A stretch of 64,000 nt of DNA. It comes from Ilyonectria destructans (Eukaryota; Ascomycota; Sordariomycetes; Hypocreales; Nectriaceae). The DNA is taken from contig JAHEWK010000013.1 in assembly GCA_020740775.1 (NCBI GenBank), positions 186,001 to 250,000 of the forward strand, read 5' to 3'. The notes under the pieces were generated by a model, which worked only from the letters and a program-made list of their open reading frames with translations, was not told where the DNA came from and did no database searches. Below are positions 31,898-43,024 of the stretch, piece by piece (positions within the stretch are counted from its first letter, which is position 1; each line of letters opens with the position of its first letter). A program made the translations under genes and the position numbers.

Positions 31898-33036
31898 ATG
31901 GACGACAATGGACCCAGGTTCAGGCCAGAGATACAGCAAGTAAGTATCGTGCCGCTTTATTCCATACATGTTTCTCATCAGACGTCTCTCAAACAGATGA
32001 TGTATATAGCCGGGGAAAACCAAGACCCGTCTGTTGAAACAATCTCTCTCGTTGAGGAGATAACCAGAGATCAAGTGGTCTTAATGGTGAGTTGTTCGTT
32101 ATCTAGTCGCTTTTATGGATGACAACAGGTCTTCGGATGATAATGTCTGACCGTTACCCTAAGCTGACAGTCGCAAACAACCTCGCTGCTCGACGTGGAT
32201 CTCGCGTCTTTTCTAATAATGATTTGATCTTCCAGTTCCGTCACGACGCCGCCAGGGTAGGGCGACTGCGGAACTTTCTCGCCTGGAAGAGTATTCGAAA
32301 GACGATGAAAGATTCCGAAGACGACAAGGCGGAGTTGGCCGCGGTCGAAGAGCCCGCCTCTTTTGACGACCTGGCAGTTGAGGAAAGTTCAGCAAGGAAG
32401 ACGAAAGCTCCCCTTGTTTTTCTGCCCTGGGATATCGCGTCCTTCTTCCCGGAAGAAATCCCCAGCAGCGTCTTCGACGACGAGACACCGGACGAATCGA
32501 ACGAAGCGGCGCTCGAGAAACTGCGCAAGGCCGACGGTAAGACAAGAAAAATGACTGCGGAGGAATACGCCACTTGGTCCGAGTACCGTCACGCATCCTT
32601 CACCTGGCGCAAGGTGAAGCGCTTCCGCGAGTGGTCGGGTCTGGGTGTCATAGCCGACCACAAACTGAACGATGACGTCCTCGACATTCTCGGGTTTCTG
32701 ACGTGCGAGATGGTACAGAGGCTTACAGAGGTGGCACTTGCGATCCAGGCACGGGAAATGGCGTGGAATAAGAGCGATCCTGATCTTCCCTGCGCCGCTG
32801 CTGAAAAAGCGCCGGCGTGGGGAGGGCTTTTTGCCTCGTCCAAGAGATCTAGACCGGCAATTGACTCTAGATATATCCGGCTGGCTTTCGAAAGGCTGCA
32901 GGTCAAGCCGAGGAAGAGTTTTGCGATGCTAAATGGGACAAGATTGCCAAAGAGAAATAATCTAAGACTGGTATGTTCTGAGAGCTTGTCTGTACGGTGG
33001 TGATGTTCCGCGACTAACATTGCATCAAAGATATAA
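31898..33036 (+). CDS. SPT3: SPT3-like SAGA subunit (histone-fold protein)
   Basis: Exons are inferred at 31898-31939, 31997-32086, 32164-32970 and 33031-33036, giving about 314 residues. The N-terminal histone fold reads PEIQQMMYIAGE, then SLVEEITRDQVVLM, LAARRGSRVFSNNDLIFQFRHD and ARVGRLRNFLAWKSIRK, which match the order of the Spt3 family. The C-terminal part has MTAEEYATWSEYRHASFTWRK, KRFREWSGLGV, NDDVLDILGFLTCEMVQ and LNGTRLPKR, the second conserved half of Spt3. Spt3 is a subunit of the SAGA coactivator that contacts TBP in the nucleus. Several normally constant residues differ and the acidic linker is changed, so this may be a diverged paralogue rather than the housekeeping copy. The third-exon acceptor (CCTAAG) is unusual. 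Confidence 0.87.
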
Positions 33037-34418
33037 ATATGCGCCGGGCGCCGGACGAGTGGCTAGTATTGCTTCTTATAGGAGGCTATGGACGAATAAT
33101 GCCCGTTCTCTTCTGAGACGGAAATTGACGTCAATTCGAAGCTGGCTGCTTGCATAGGACATGCACAAGTAGAAAGGCTTAATTTAATTAATACGTAGCT
33201 TCATCCAAACGGGTGGCCTGCAAAACTACGCAGGGCACACACTATGATGCTTCATAATATACTAGAAACACAATGCTGATTGGGAAAGCCTCACGCAATC
33301 CCTGTCCGTTAATGTGCGCCTTAGTAGAGGCTCAAAGTGGCCAGTAGCTTTTCTCCGTGAAACAGGGCCTTGGTCTCATTGCACCCAATCATTTTGGCAA
33401 CACCTCAGAAAGTCAAAAGGAGGGCGTCCTGCTGTATTGCCTGGGTCGCCAAGACTCTCAGAGCGCTGTGGCTTAGGGCACGCGGATACGCAGCGTGGTC
33501 TGGAACATTGGTCCGTGACGACCCGTACTCACAAAAGGTCTTGGTATTCCCGAGGCGTTCCCAGGACGCCCTCGCCTACCCAATGAGTTCGTCATTAACT
33601 GCTCGACGTTGCTGCGACCGCTGATGAAGATGGGTCAAAGGCGGGGCAAGGGAGACAGGCGGAGGTATCGCTTATTTTGGATGAGGGAAAATCTTATGAT
33701 GATTAATCAGAGTGACTAGTACAAGATTTAGCGTCTGTGGGTACGACAATGCCTTACTTACTCGCACTCAGCCTGAATTTGCGAAGGACAGCCATTCCCC
33801 CTCCAGATTCCTTGCTGTTTTCCCAGCTTTCTCTTTCATTGAGCGGAGCAGGCCAGGAGTGCTTTCGCCGCCTTTGGCAACTTCATTGACCCGAATCAGG
33901 CCAAAGACGGCTCGTTCGACCGACCCCATGAGATTCGGATCCCCTTTCTGATCGCAAACGGTAAGGAGCCTTGTACCATATTTGGAAGTGCGGGCTGACA
34001 TTGAATGCCTTCTTTAGGGAGTAATGACGTTGCCTTTCTCACCCATAACAGCTGTGGTAATTGAGTGTTTTGCGGATTAGTGATCACTTCAATTGCGTGA
34101 CAAATTTCCCTACTATGACATATTGACTGTCTGTATTTGTAGAGTGAGAGGAGGGGAAAGATGAGTAAACATTTATATGGGATGCTGCAGCACAAATCTC
34201 GAAGTTTGCCAGCTAAGCTGCATTTTCTGTAATTACGCTTTCTCTCCAATTGTAGTTTTTAAGTCTTGTTTTAGCAAAACAGGTAGCTCAGAATATCGAC
34301 ACGAGATTAATTTTCTGGAGATGCCCTCTAAGATGGTTATCGTCCCTAGCGATCAAGATCCCTCTAAATATGTATTACATGAAGCCTCTTTGACCTGTGC
34401 AAGCTGCCGAAAAGAGGT
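33037..34418. other. Gene-poor stretch with right inverted-repeat arm
   Basis: Open frames at 33314-33624 and 34177-34422 have no motif I recognise. The right arm of the inverted repeat lies at 33775-33834. Confidence 0.4.
33775..33834 (-). repeat. Inverted repeat arm, right
   Basis: Inverted copy of 31495-31552, perfect over 33809-33834 and diverged over the outer part. Confidence 0.8.
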
Positions 34419-34910
34419 TTAGAAAAGAGCCAGGGGGTTGAGCGAGTTGGAATCTCGCTCCTGAATTACATCCCAATGTTCCATGATGCAAGTCCCGTTG
34501 AACCTGTACACGTCCACAATGGCCGAAGGCTCTCCTCCTCCCACAATGTCCATACGGTAGTGAACAAAAGCAAGGTTGTTATCAAATGCCAGGCGCAGGA
34601 CGGTGAATTCGATAGCGTCCGAAGAGAGAACGGGCTCGAGGACATCGAGCGTTTTCTGCCTGCCGGAGAGTGCGCCGGGGTTATGCTGGATGTATTCCTT
34701 AGACACATAGTCGAGTAGAGCCTTAGTGGCGTTTCTTTCATAATAGAAGGCCTGGCTGAATTGACCAAGGATTGCTCGCTGCTGCTGAGGGGTTGCTGGC
34801 CGAGGCGGGCAGTTGGGCACACGCTCTTGGGGTCGCGGGGAGAAGCTGGTCGCGGTCCCGGCCCAGGCGAGGGCACTGACGCAGAGATTAAAAAATCCAG
34901 AGGCCCGCAT
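34419..34910 (-). CDS. Secreted NTF2-like / SnoaL-like protein
   Basis: A single-exon protein of 163 residues begins with a clear signal peptide (MRASGFFNLCVSALAWAGTATS) and a Pro-rich segment. The rest has the NTF2-like cone pattern of SnoaL-type proteins: ALLDYVSKEYIQHNP (the family's YIQHNP box), AFVHYRMDIVGG and the closing strand IVDVYRFNGTCIMEHWDVIQE. Fungal proteins with this YIQHNP...VDxxRxxxGKIxEHWDVxQ pattern are secreted and of unknown function; some relatives are polyketide cyclases. No catalytic role can be assigned. It faces away from the metallo-beta-lactamase gene at 35621. Confidence 0.85.
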   Translation of the reverse strand: MRASGFFNLCVSALAWAGTATSFSPRPQERVPNCPPRPATPQQQRAILGQFSQAFYYERNATKALLDYVSKEYIQHNPGALSGRQKTLDVLEPVLSSDAIEFTVLRLAFDNNLAFVHYRMDIVGGGEPSAIVDVYRFNGTCIMEHWDVIQERDSNSLNPLALF

Positions 34911-35358
34911 GTTGATATTTCTGCGTCTCGAGGACGATGGTAGGAATTGAGGTGAAGACTGGAGTGGTAAAGGCTGAAGTGTTGGATGATGATGTCAAAC
35001 TGGGAGCATCCTCTAGGCAGTACTTATAGGCAATATCGAGTACTCTGTAATAAAGCTTACGATTCAGGACTTCATGTATGATCCACCCTAATTACCGCCC
35101 ATTTCGTCTATTGCGCCAGGAAATGCCATAGAAGACCGGGACAGGCGTGTTTTCATCGGGCGGGGGGTCGAGCCATCTTCGTAAATCTGCCCTCCAAAAA
35201 ATATTGACTGCTTAATAAACCTAGTATCAATTTGTCAGACTCCGTAAAAATGGAGACTAACAGCAAACAATGTGGAGTTTTTAAAACAACCTTATCCATG
35301 TTCGGCTCAGATTACCAAATGCACCTTCCTCCCTCTTGAGAACATCTTCATAGTAAAA
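34911..35358. other. Divergent intergenic region, left part
   Basis: No gene is seen. It contains the promoter of the NTF2-like gene and borders the duplicated promoter module. Confidence 0.5.
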
Positions 35359-35550
35359 TAAACCAAGGATTCGCTGGGTGTGTTTAATAATCTAGGAGTC
35401 ATTGGCCGCCGTCATTCAAAATTGTCCTTCCTGCCGAATGAAGCAGCCATGCTCATTCGGAGAGGCCGGAGGAGGTTGCACACGTCACCGTAGTGCCCGA
35501 TTTGACCCCCTATAACGAGTTTCGGTATATAAGGTGCACATCTCGGAGAG
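35359..35550 (+). promoter_or_regulatory. Promoter module, copy 2 (duplicated from or at 25340)
   Basis: This segment matches 25340-25495 from AACCAAGGAT through TCATTGGCC, the identical 21-base block at 35464-35484, CGAGTTTC and the TATA box (TATATAA at 35526). An extra 50-60 bases lie between TCATTGGCC and the 21-base block. The TATA box is 95 bp before the ATG at 35621. Confidence 0.8.
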
Positions 35551-35620
35551 AGAATCCTAAGTCCCGCAAGCTTTACCATCTCAACTTTTGAGCTCACTTT
35601 AGCCCGTTTTGCTTGCCGAT

Positions 35621-36734
35621 ATGGTAGTCATTCCGAAGTCTTCTAGTATCGTAGATGTTTTTGTCATCGACACTGGCACTACTATCGCGTCAATCCCGAC
35701 TGCCATCTTCACCGATCCGCAAATTCCCGGCTTCACCACTTTCGATGGCATCAGTTATGTGTTCCTCGTGAACCATACGGATATGGAAGGTAGAATCAGG
35801 CGTGTCATGTTTGACCTTGGTGCTCGAAAGGACTGGGAGAATATGGCGCCTCGCGTGGTACAAGCCATCAAAGCAGTTGAAGGCGCCATATTTAAGCCAG
35901 CGGAAAATGTAGTCGAAATACTGGAAAATGGGGGAATTGACAAGAGTAGCATTGAAGCGCTGATCTGGAGGTTTGTCCGCCATAATCCAACCGTACCCCT
36001 CCACTGATCCTGGGACCAGTCATGCACATATTGACCATGTTGGGGACCCGTCCACCTTCCCCTCAAGCGCAGCCCTCATCGTGGGCCCCGGCATCCAAGA
36101 CGCCTACTTTCCCGGCTATCCCACTAAACCTGATGCACCTGTCCTGGAAACAGATTTTGCAAATCGTGAGGTCCGCCAACTCGACTTTTCCACTACGCAC
36201 TTGTCTATCGGCGGATTGCCTGCTCTCGATTACTTCGGCGATGGTAGCTTCTACCTACTTGACGCCCCCGGCCACGCCTTGGGTCACTTGGTTGCCCTCG
36301 CTCGAACGACACCCGACACGTTCATGCTTTTCACAGGCGACGTCTACCATCATGCCAGTCAGGTGCGGCCAACGGCTAGCGCGCCGCTGCCCGATCTCAT
36401 TCACTTGCCGAATCTAATTCCGAACCCATTGCCTGCTAAGCTCGTTGCGAAAATGAGCCCTGCGAAGTGCTGCTCGGCACCTATATCTCAGCCAGGCAAG
36501 GTATCCAGCGATATAGACGCGGCGATGCGTACCATTGACGCCATACGGAGATTCGACGACGACGAGAACGTCTTCCTAGTCGCTGCGCACGACCGAACCG
36601 TGTCGGAAGCCTTGGAGACATTTCCGCGATCGGCGAACGAGTGGAAAGAGAAGGGATGGAAGGAGAAGACGAAATGGCTATTCCTTCAGGATTTCCAAAA
36701 GGCATTAGACATTGCGGCTGGGGCCAGCCCTTAA
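35621..36734 (+). CDS. Metallo-beta-lactamase-fold hydrolase
   Basis: Exons are 35621-35970 and 36020-36734; removing the 49-bp intron creates the metal motif SHAHIDHVG (HxHxDH), which neither frame has alone. The third ligand set follows as LDAPGHALGH and FTGDVYHH (Asp bridging the metals), with a final His in VAAHDRT. This is the arrangement of lactonase-type and related MBL hydrolases, which bind two zinc ions and hydrolyse lactones, thioesters or esters. An in-frame Met four codons upstream at 35609 is a possible alternative start. The substrate is not readable. Its promoter is shared with the dehydrogenase at 25673, so the two products may act in one pathway. Confidence 0.9.
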
Positions 36735-37555
36735 TGTCCCACTGGTATGTATAGCAATGCGATGAGCCCAGCTCGGTTCAGGTTCAGCAGTAGGCTGAAT
36801 TCATAAATATAAAATGCCTTCAGTTGGATATCGTACGGCACATTAGATCAGGGGTCTCACTTATCCCTTGATCGAATGTGCCCTACGCTATCAAACAGGA
36901 GATACAAAATGACCAATAGCGTATTTCGGGGACAGTACCCACTCCCGCGTCAGTTGAAACGAGGGAACAGGCAGTGGGCAACCCAGAACAAGTACCCATG
37001 CATCTAAATGATCAGATACTAGACGATTTTGGTATGGAAGGGGTCTTGTCTGGTGCCGAACTGGGAGACTGGTTCTATCGCAGCCATCAGATGATGAGAT
37101 TTTCGGAAGAGGGCCTGAGATGACTCCCTGACTATAGATTGAATTCTTACGTAAGAAACAGTTGGATGCGTCTCGCCTCAATTTAGTAGGGAGTAATTGT
37201 TACGTCGCATGCGGCCTTGATGTAGGTCAAGACAGGTTAGGGTAGCATACTAGATGCAACTACGGAGAAGAACGCTGGGCCTCCAGAGATTTGACTAGAT
37301 GGACTATTCTCCTGACACCTGCACCAGGTTCGGTTTACTCGTCTCACGATGGACCAACAATGGAAGTAGTAGTGACAATTTGAGACAGCCTGCATCTCTG
37401 CTTGTTATAGCTATCGACATGATTTCAAATATATACCGTGCAACTCAACAAAAATATGTAGGCCCTCGCCGTTACCGGCGAGAGTGAAGTGAATACGCAA
37501 AGGGTCAGCGCAGCACGCTTGCTCCGTCCTCATCCGCCTGCTTACAAGTTACAAC
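36735..37555. other. Convergent intergenic region with hairpin
   Basis: No gene is seen. A large imperfect hairpin lies at 36832-36887 and a short one (CTCGCCG, 4-base loop, CGGCGAG) near 37466-37484. Confidence 0.5.
36832..36887. repeat. Imperfect 23-bp inverted repeat
   Basis: CGTACGGCACATT...GATCA...GGG pairs with CCC...TGATC...AATGTGCCCTACG with three mismatches around a loop of about ten bases. It lies about 100 bp after the stop of the metallo-beta-lactamase gene. It could be a small MITE or a 3' structure. Confidence 0.7.
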
Positions 37556-38947
37556 CTACAGGCACTGAGAGTACCAGCCGTTCTGCTTCTGGCAAGTTCC
37601 CTTAGCGCAAGTGGTAGGGCCGGTCCAGCCCTGCCCACCACACTGTCCCCATAAGGGGGCGGCGCCGTTGGAGACCGGTGGCTGAGACGGAGGCGTGGGA
37701 GGGGACGACGCGGTGCCGGCGGTGAGCTTGCCAATACCAGCGTTGGCCCGAACGCTCGCCTCGACGCCCGAGACTGCCTTGACAGGAGCGATGTTGGAAC
37801 CGCCGTCCCGGGTCAGTCGGGTCAGGGCGTCGATCTTCTCGACAGACGGCAGGGCGCCGGAGGCACTGTCCCGGGAGTTGGGCTGGCAAGCACGGCCGAG
37901 GATGGACGCGCAGCTGGCACCGTTTACCGCGAGGTAGATGCTGTTGGCTCGTGTGGTGGACTGGGGCGTCACGGGCTGCGTGACTCCCTTGAAGACGTTG
38001 CCCTCGATAAGGCTCCAGGTGGAAGGCTCGATATCGAGTGCATGGCCGTCGATCTTCTCAAACAGGTTGTTCACCGCGTGGAAGACGTTAGTGGCGCCGT
38101 TGGCAGAAGTGCCGTAGTGAGGGGCGCGGCCGGAGACGTGGTGAAGCCAGTTGCCGGAGAAGGTGAAGAGGTCTTTGGAGCCGATCAGCAAAAGTGCCCA
38201 GTAGTGCTGGCCGTTGCAGCTGTTGGACCACTTGGTGACGCCATCAAACTCCGAGTTAGAGATGGTGACATGGCCCGCGGGGTCCCAGCCAGAGACGATG
38301 AACTGGCGGCCGACAAGAGAGAATTTGCAGTGGTCGATCCAGATCTTGTCCGTCTTCTGAAGCGTGATGGCGTCACCGCCCCAGACCGACCTGGGGTTGA
38401 TGTTTGTGAAGTGGATGTTCTGGATGATGACGTTTGTTGCGCCGTTGAGGCGAAGGCCCTTGCCGACGATGACGCCCTTGGAGCCGACACCAACGAGGGA
38501 CTTGTTGCTGCCGACAGCCATGGGCTTCGTGCCGGCAACGTCGTACTGGACCGAGGAAAGGGGGTTCATCTTGGCCGTGTCGCCGCACGAGAGGGCTCCG
38601 ATGAAGTCCTGGCCGCCTTTGGAGACGGGGCAGTCCTTGCGCTCGCAGCCCACCGAGGTTGCGCTGCCTTCGGAGTTGATGAAGTTGAACTCTTTGTCGA
38701 TGAGGATAACACGGGGTGTCGAGTCGGCGAGCCACTGCATCAGTCTACAGTCAAAGGTCAGTCAGGCTGAGTCAATATTGCCACCGGATGCCGGGTGTAC
38801 CTACTGCTTGATGTCGGCCGGAGCGGCGGGCTTCGCATTGCCACCACCCGTTGTACCTGCGGCCATCCCGAATGCCGTGCTTACGACCTGAGCATATGCC
38901 GGTGACAAGAGGCCAGCAGCCAGAGCGAGAAGGGAAGATGCGCGCAT
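37556..38947 (-). CDS. Secreted pectin lyase (PL1) with C-terminal CBM1
   Basis: Exon 1 starts at 38947 with a signal peptide ([20 protein letters not shown]) and [15 protein letters not shown]; an intron of about 55 bp leads to the long second exon ending at 37556. The catalytic part has [46 protein letters not shown] and [11 protein letters not shown], the pectin-lyase pattern. After IGKLTAG a Pro/Ser-rich linker ([11 protein letters not shown]) connects to a fungal CBM1 with four Cys and the aromatic trio ([11 protein letters not shown] ... [13 protein letters not shown]). CBM1 binds crystalline cellulose and would anchor the pectinase to plant cell walls. PL1 enzymes with a CBM1 are uncommon. 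Confidence 0.93.
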
Positions 38948-40925
38948 CTTGATATCCTTCTTTTTTCTTCGAAATGCGTAGTAAAGAGTATGGAAGAAGG
39001 GGGGGGGTTCGTGATTTGTTCAAGATATAACCGGCCTGCGGAAGTCGAAACTCGGTGACACGACGAGGTGGGTTTAAGAGGTGACTATGTACAGACTCTC
39101 TCGCATAGGCGGTCAGTAAAGTATGGCAAACCAAGAAATGAAGGACGAAATAACAAGGAACGCGGCAACGCAAGATGGAGAAGGCAAAAGATGGAAGGGC
39201 AAGTGTCCTGGGAAAGCCCACCGTACTTATGAGAAATTAGCCCCAGTGGGAAACCCATGAACGCTGAATCTTTACCAACTAAAAGCCCAGGCCGCTTGCC
39301 AAGAATCCAGGACAGAAACAAGAAGTTCGACCGAAGTGTAATGAAAGGGGTCTCGTATCGCGTTGCTTCAAGCGTCCAACTGCTGATCTACCATGTCCGG
39401 CCGAGTTAGACCGCGTCCCGATGCCAGGAGGGGAGAAGGCGGGCGACGGAGAGCGGACTCGTGGGAAAGCCGCACCGCTTTGTATCCACACGGTAGGTGG
39501 TCTGGAGGAGAAGGCGGACGACGGAAAGCCGGCCCGCCCAAAGGCTGCACCTCGTGGTCTCTAACTTGACTTACATGCTAAATGATTAATAATCCCACTT
39601 GTCCAGATTAGAAATTGACCCTGGAATGCCTCGGGTGGCAATGTGGCTTGTCAGGGCCGCCCCTGTGAATTGCTAACTTGTGCTCATTACCGGCCTTTGG
39701 CCCACATCTAGTTGTCACGCTTGCCTGAACTTGAAACGGAGCCCGGATCAGGCTTTTCGATGGCTTGATCGAACGGCCCATTGAAACTGCGCTCCGTTGG
39801 TCAGCAAAGACCAACCAGCTGCTAGCTGAGCGGCCTGAAGAAAGTCCGCCAACGGTTATCACATGAGATGAATTCGTTTGTTATTAACAAAGCTTTCGGG
39901 CAGCTAGCAGCCAGCTATCTGGACCAAGTAAGATCTAAGCACCAGTATACATGCCTTCCTTCGACTGGCGGAAGGCTACAGACTAATTCAGCGTCACCTC
40001 CCTGCTAAAAAAACCCACATCTCTCACCTCAACACCATCCTCACCACAACCTACAGCGGCGACCACCGCTACAGCTGCATTGTCTATTCTTTCTACACTC
40101 TCCCCATTGTTTTCGTTGTTTTCGTTGTTTTCGTAATCCCTCTTTCTGTTAATTTTATCCTCCGGGCCCTGAACAGCTCCCTGAGGATGTTACCACCCCT
40201 CCAGCTTCCTCCTCGAGGCGTCTCAGTTATAGCAAAATACAATATAGATACAAAACAACAGCCGTAGCTCTAGGAATAGGCTTAGTAAGCCCAGTTAACT
40301 GAAACCTCTACATTTACAAGCATTATATATAACTTAGTTAGGATGAATAACTTTAATTTTAACTTTAATTCTCATCATTACTCGGTCTTAACTTGACGGT
40401 TTTCCTAGATTAGCAAAATCGCACTTAAAAATGCGGACTTTACCAAAAAATAAATTGGTATGACCTGATCTCACTACGCTGGCTAACCGAGCACGGTTCC
40501 AATAACAGGCTCTCACAAGGTTAATATAGTAAGCTGATTGAAGAAGCGATTGGGGACACTACCCTAGATAATGTCGTGATTAAAGTGGGTTTGTGTAGAA
40601 AATTCTTATACGGGCGGAGTAGACTTCCATAGCAGCAACGTACGCGGGTGATAAGATTTGGCCTCTGGCCTACTCTCTGCTCTCGGGGACCTTACGTACA
40701 GTGCTAAATTTTCGGACTACTTGTCGCCATGCTTTTTTTTTTGGCATGATCTGCTTCTAATAGCCAGATGTACGGAGTAGCTAGCAGTAGAATTCTATAC
40801 TTTTAAAACTACTTGTTACCAACATTTTAGGGTAGCTGCTCAGCAACACAGGCTGGTATAATCTCCCGTAAATACGTAACGACACCCCTCCTAAGAAAAA
40901 CAGTTATATGAAAGCAAAACTCTAC
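38948..40925. other. Gene-poor stretch with low-complexity and repeat DNA
   Basis: It begins with the pectin lyase promoter (14-bp word at 39447-39460) and contains the direct repeat at 39432/39507, three copies of a TTGTTTTCG-type 9-mer near 40106-40132, and AT-rich DNA at 40240-40420. No gene is recognised. Confidence 0.5.
39432..39525. repeat. Direct repeat of a 19-bp GC-rich word
   Basis: GGAGAAGGCGG(G/A)CGACGGA occurs at 39432-39450 and 39507-39525, with one mismatch. Both are followed by AGC-rich sequence, so the duplicated unit may be about 75 bp long. It is upstream of the CBM1 pectin lyase and includes many CGG triplets. Confidence 0.65.
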
Positions 40926-42308
40926 CTAAATTTGTCCAAGAAACCATTTAATTGCCTGAATCATCTCATTGTCGCTCTTCTTTGTCGCCTCCATAGGCAA
41001 ACCTTGGAACCCGTGCGGAAGCCCAGGATACACACTAACGCGGACCGGGACCCTACAGAGGTAAGGGAAAGAGTCTTGATTAGCATACATTTATGTTACA
41101 ACGCTGCTGTAGGGTAGTAAAAGACTAGCTTACCCTGCTTCTTCTAACTTTTCGACGTAGGCAAAGGCGTCATCGCGAAGAGGGTCAGCCCCAGCAATTT
41201 GCACATAAGCCGGTGGCAGCCCGCGGAAGTCAGTAGCTAATAATGGTGACATGCGAATATCTTCGGGAATGGGGTTATACCATTCCACGTATTGTGCCAC
41301 GGCTGCGGAGGGCAAGATTGGTGCATCAACGTTCTCCTTGTAGCTGGAGAAGTCCATGCCTGGAGGTTGAGCTGCAGGATGTACCACCAGGGGACAACGC
41401 AATATTTGGCCGCAAAAGGACACGTGGTCTGTATCCCTTGCCCGCTGGGTCAGCACTGCAGTCTGTTGGCAATTGTCAGTACGGGCTCTCAAGCGAGAGC
41501 CAGAAAGCGGGTCGATAGGTGTATCACTTACCATGTTTGCGCCAGCACTTAGCCCACCCAGTACTACCCGGTCACGGTTGCCTCCAAGGGATGCCATGTT
41601 TTGGAAGATCTAGATTTGTGGAATCCTATTAGCTCGTAGCGTTAAGCCAAGTATGGCTCTTGGTGATACGTACCCAAAGGATAGAAGCCCACACATCTTC
41701 CACACCAGTGGGGAATGGATGCTCGGGGGCCCTACAATGCCGTCACGTTAGAGCCTCATGTCTTCACGGCCCAGTTGCCCACCAAAGTTTGTGGTGACAG
41801 TAGCCTGTAAACTCACTTTCTGTAATCGACACTGGCGACCACGACCTTGTTTTCCTTGCAAAGTGTCTGACAGACAGCATCTTCAGAATCTAGATTACCT
41901 ACCGTCCATCCACCTCCGTGGACGCTAGAAGAAACCACCACGATTAGTTTCATACCATGCGTAGTTGTATCAGGGCTGGGAGGTTACTAGATAACAACAG
42001 CTCCATCCGCGGATAGGGCGTCGGGGGTATAAATGCGTATCTGATTCCCCTTGTCCCTTTTAGGTCCAGCCACCTGCTTGATGGAGACGCCTTCGAGTTT
42101 GGGAGCCTTTGGATACGACTCGAGGTGCTGGCGAAGCTGTTCTGGGGTACCAAAGGGAGAAGGAAGCGGGATCCTTTTCGTAAACTGCACGTGTTGCAAT
42201 AATTAGTGATTGATGTCTTCCTTCCGTCCTGTTCAGAGCTGGACGAACCTCTGTCCACTCCGAGCTGATCCTGGCCAGATCTTGCTTGCGGTGACTTGCT
42301 GAAGACAT
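40926..42308 (-). CDS. HSL-family alpha/beta hydrolase, multi-exon
   Basis: At least seven short exons are needed: 42249-42308, 41988-42184, 41817-41924, then exons near 41690-41750, 41530-41610, 41130-41460 and 40926-41070. Joining exon 2 to exon 3 across GTAACC...TTCTAG (41925-41987) removes an apparent double stop and creates YVHGGGW, the oxyanion motif of hormone-sensitive-lipase-type hydrolases. Then come DYRKAPEHPFPTG, the nucleophile elbow GLSAGAN, ADPLRDD (acid) and YPGLPHGF (His), all in the usual order. The stop is at 40926-40928 after WFLGQI. The enzyme would hydrolyse a small ester or lactone in the cytosol. It opens the ring-degradation neighbourhood. Confidence 0.86.
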
Positions 42309-43024
42309 TGCTGTGGTTTAAAAAAGATGAGATGTATACAAGCAGGAGAAATTGTTCTTGAAGGTAAACACGGCTGGAGAGTTTAGTAGAAGGGAGGCTT
42401 TGAAGCTCTAGCAGATCTCAGCCTTTTTATATGTGTCCAAAGTATAGAATCCAGTGGATACCACGGCAGTTTTACGACTCCGTGCCGTGAGTCCTGACCC
42501 ACGTGAGCCAAGCTAGCGGACCGATAATTCCCGGGACCGCCTTTGAAGTTTAAGGGGATGCACATTCCGAACCTGAAGAGGTTAGAGTATCGCTTCTCGG
42601 TCCGGAGTTTGCATCATCCCCGAGCTTGGGTCTTCGTGCTCGTACAAGCGGGATACAAGACCTATCAGGGGTAAACGCTATTCGATCCTCGGACCGGGCC
42701 CGAAGAGATGTCATAAGGTTGCAGAGTAGCAGTAGAGGTAAACAAGTGGATTCGGAGCAGTAGCTGAGCTTGTTTGGGCCTTAGATCGTACTACGGGCTC
42801 ATCCCAACGCCCAGTTACGAGTTGGCCAATGACGTGGAGCTTAGATCCAGCAACATGTCTAACAACAAAGATGGGCATAGTCTACAATATCAGAGGATAG
42901 AATGCGAGAACTTGGGAGCCGCGGGTGGCTCTAGGATCTGGATTGTACACGACTTCAAGTTGGCATGGAAACAAAATTCCAAGTCTAACACACAGCTATA
43001 CAGTAAAACACACAAAATAGAGTA
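42309..43024. other. Intergenic, nothing recognised
   Basis: Contains CGG/CCG words around 42600-42710 but no gene. Confidence 0.45.

Noticed and set aside
31278..31908. Overlapping minus-strand frames before the SPT3-like gene
   Set aside because: They overlap in different frames, lack motifs and include the inverted-repeat arm.
38042..38891. Long plus-strand frames across the CBM1 pectin lyase
   Set aside because: Antisense shadows produced by GC-rich codons of the lyase on the minus strand.
41980..42000. Tandem in-frame stops (TAG TAA) in the HSL-family hydrolase, suggesting a pseudogene
   Set aside because: A GT-AG intron at 41925-41987 removes both stops and restores the YVHGGGW motif in frame.
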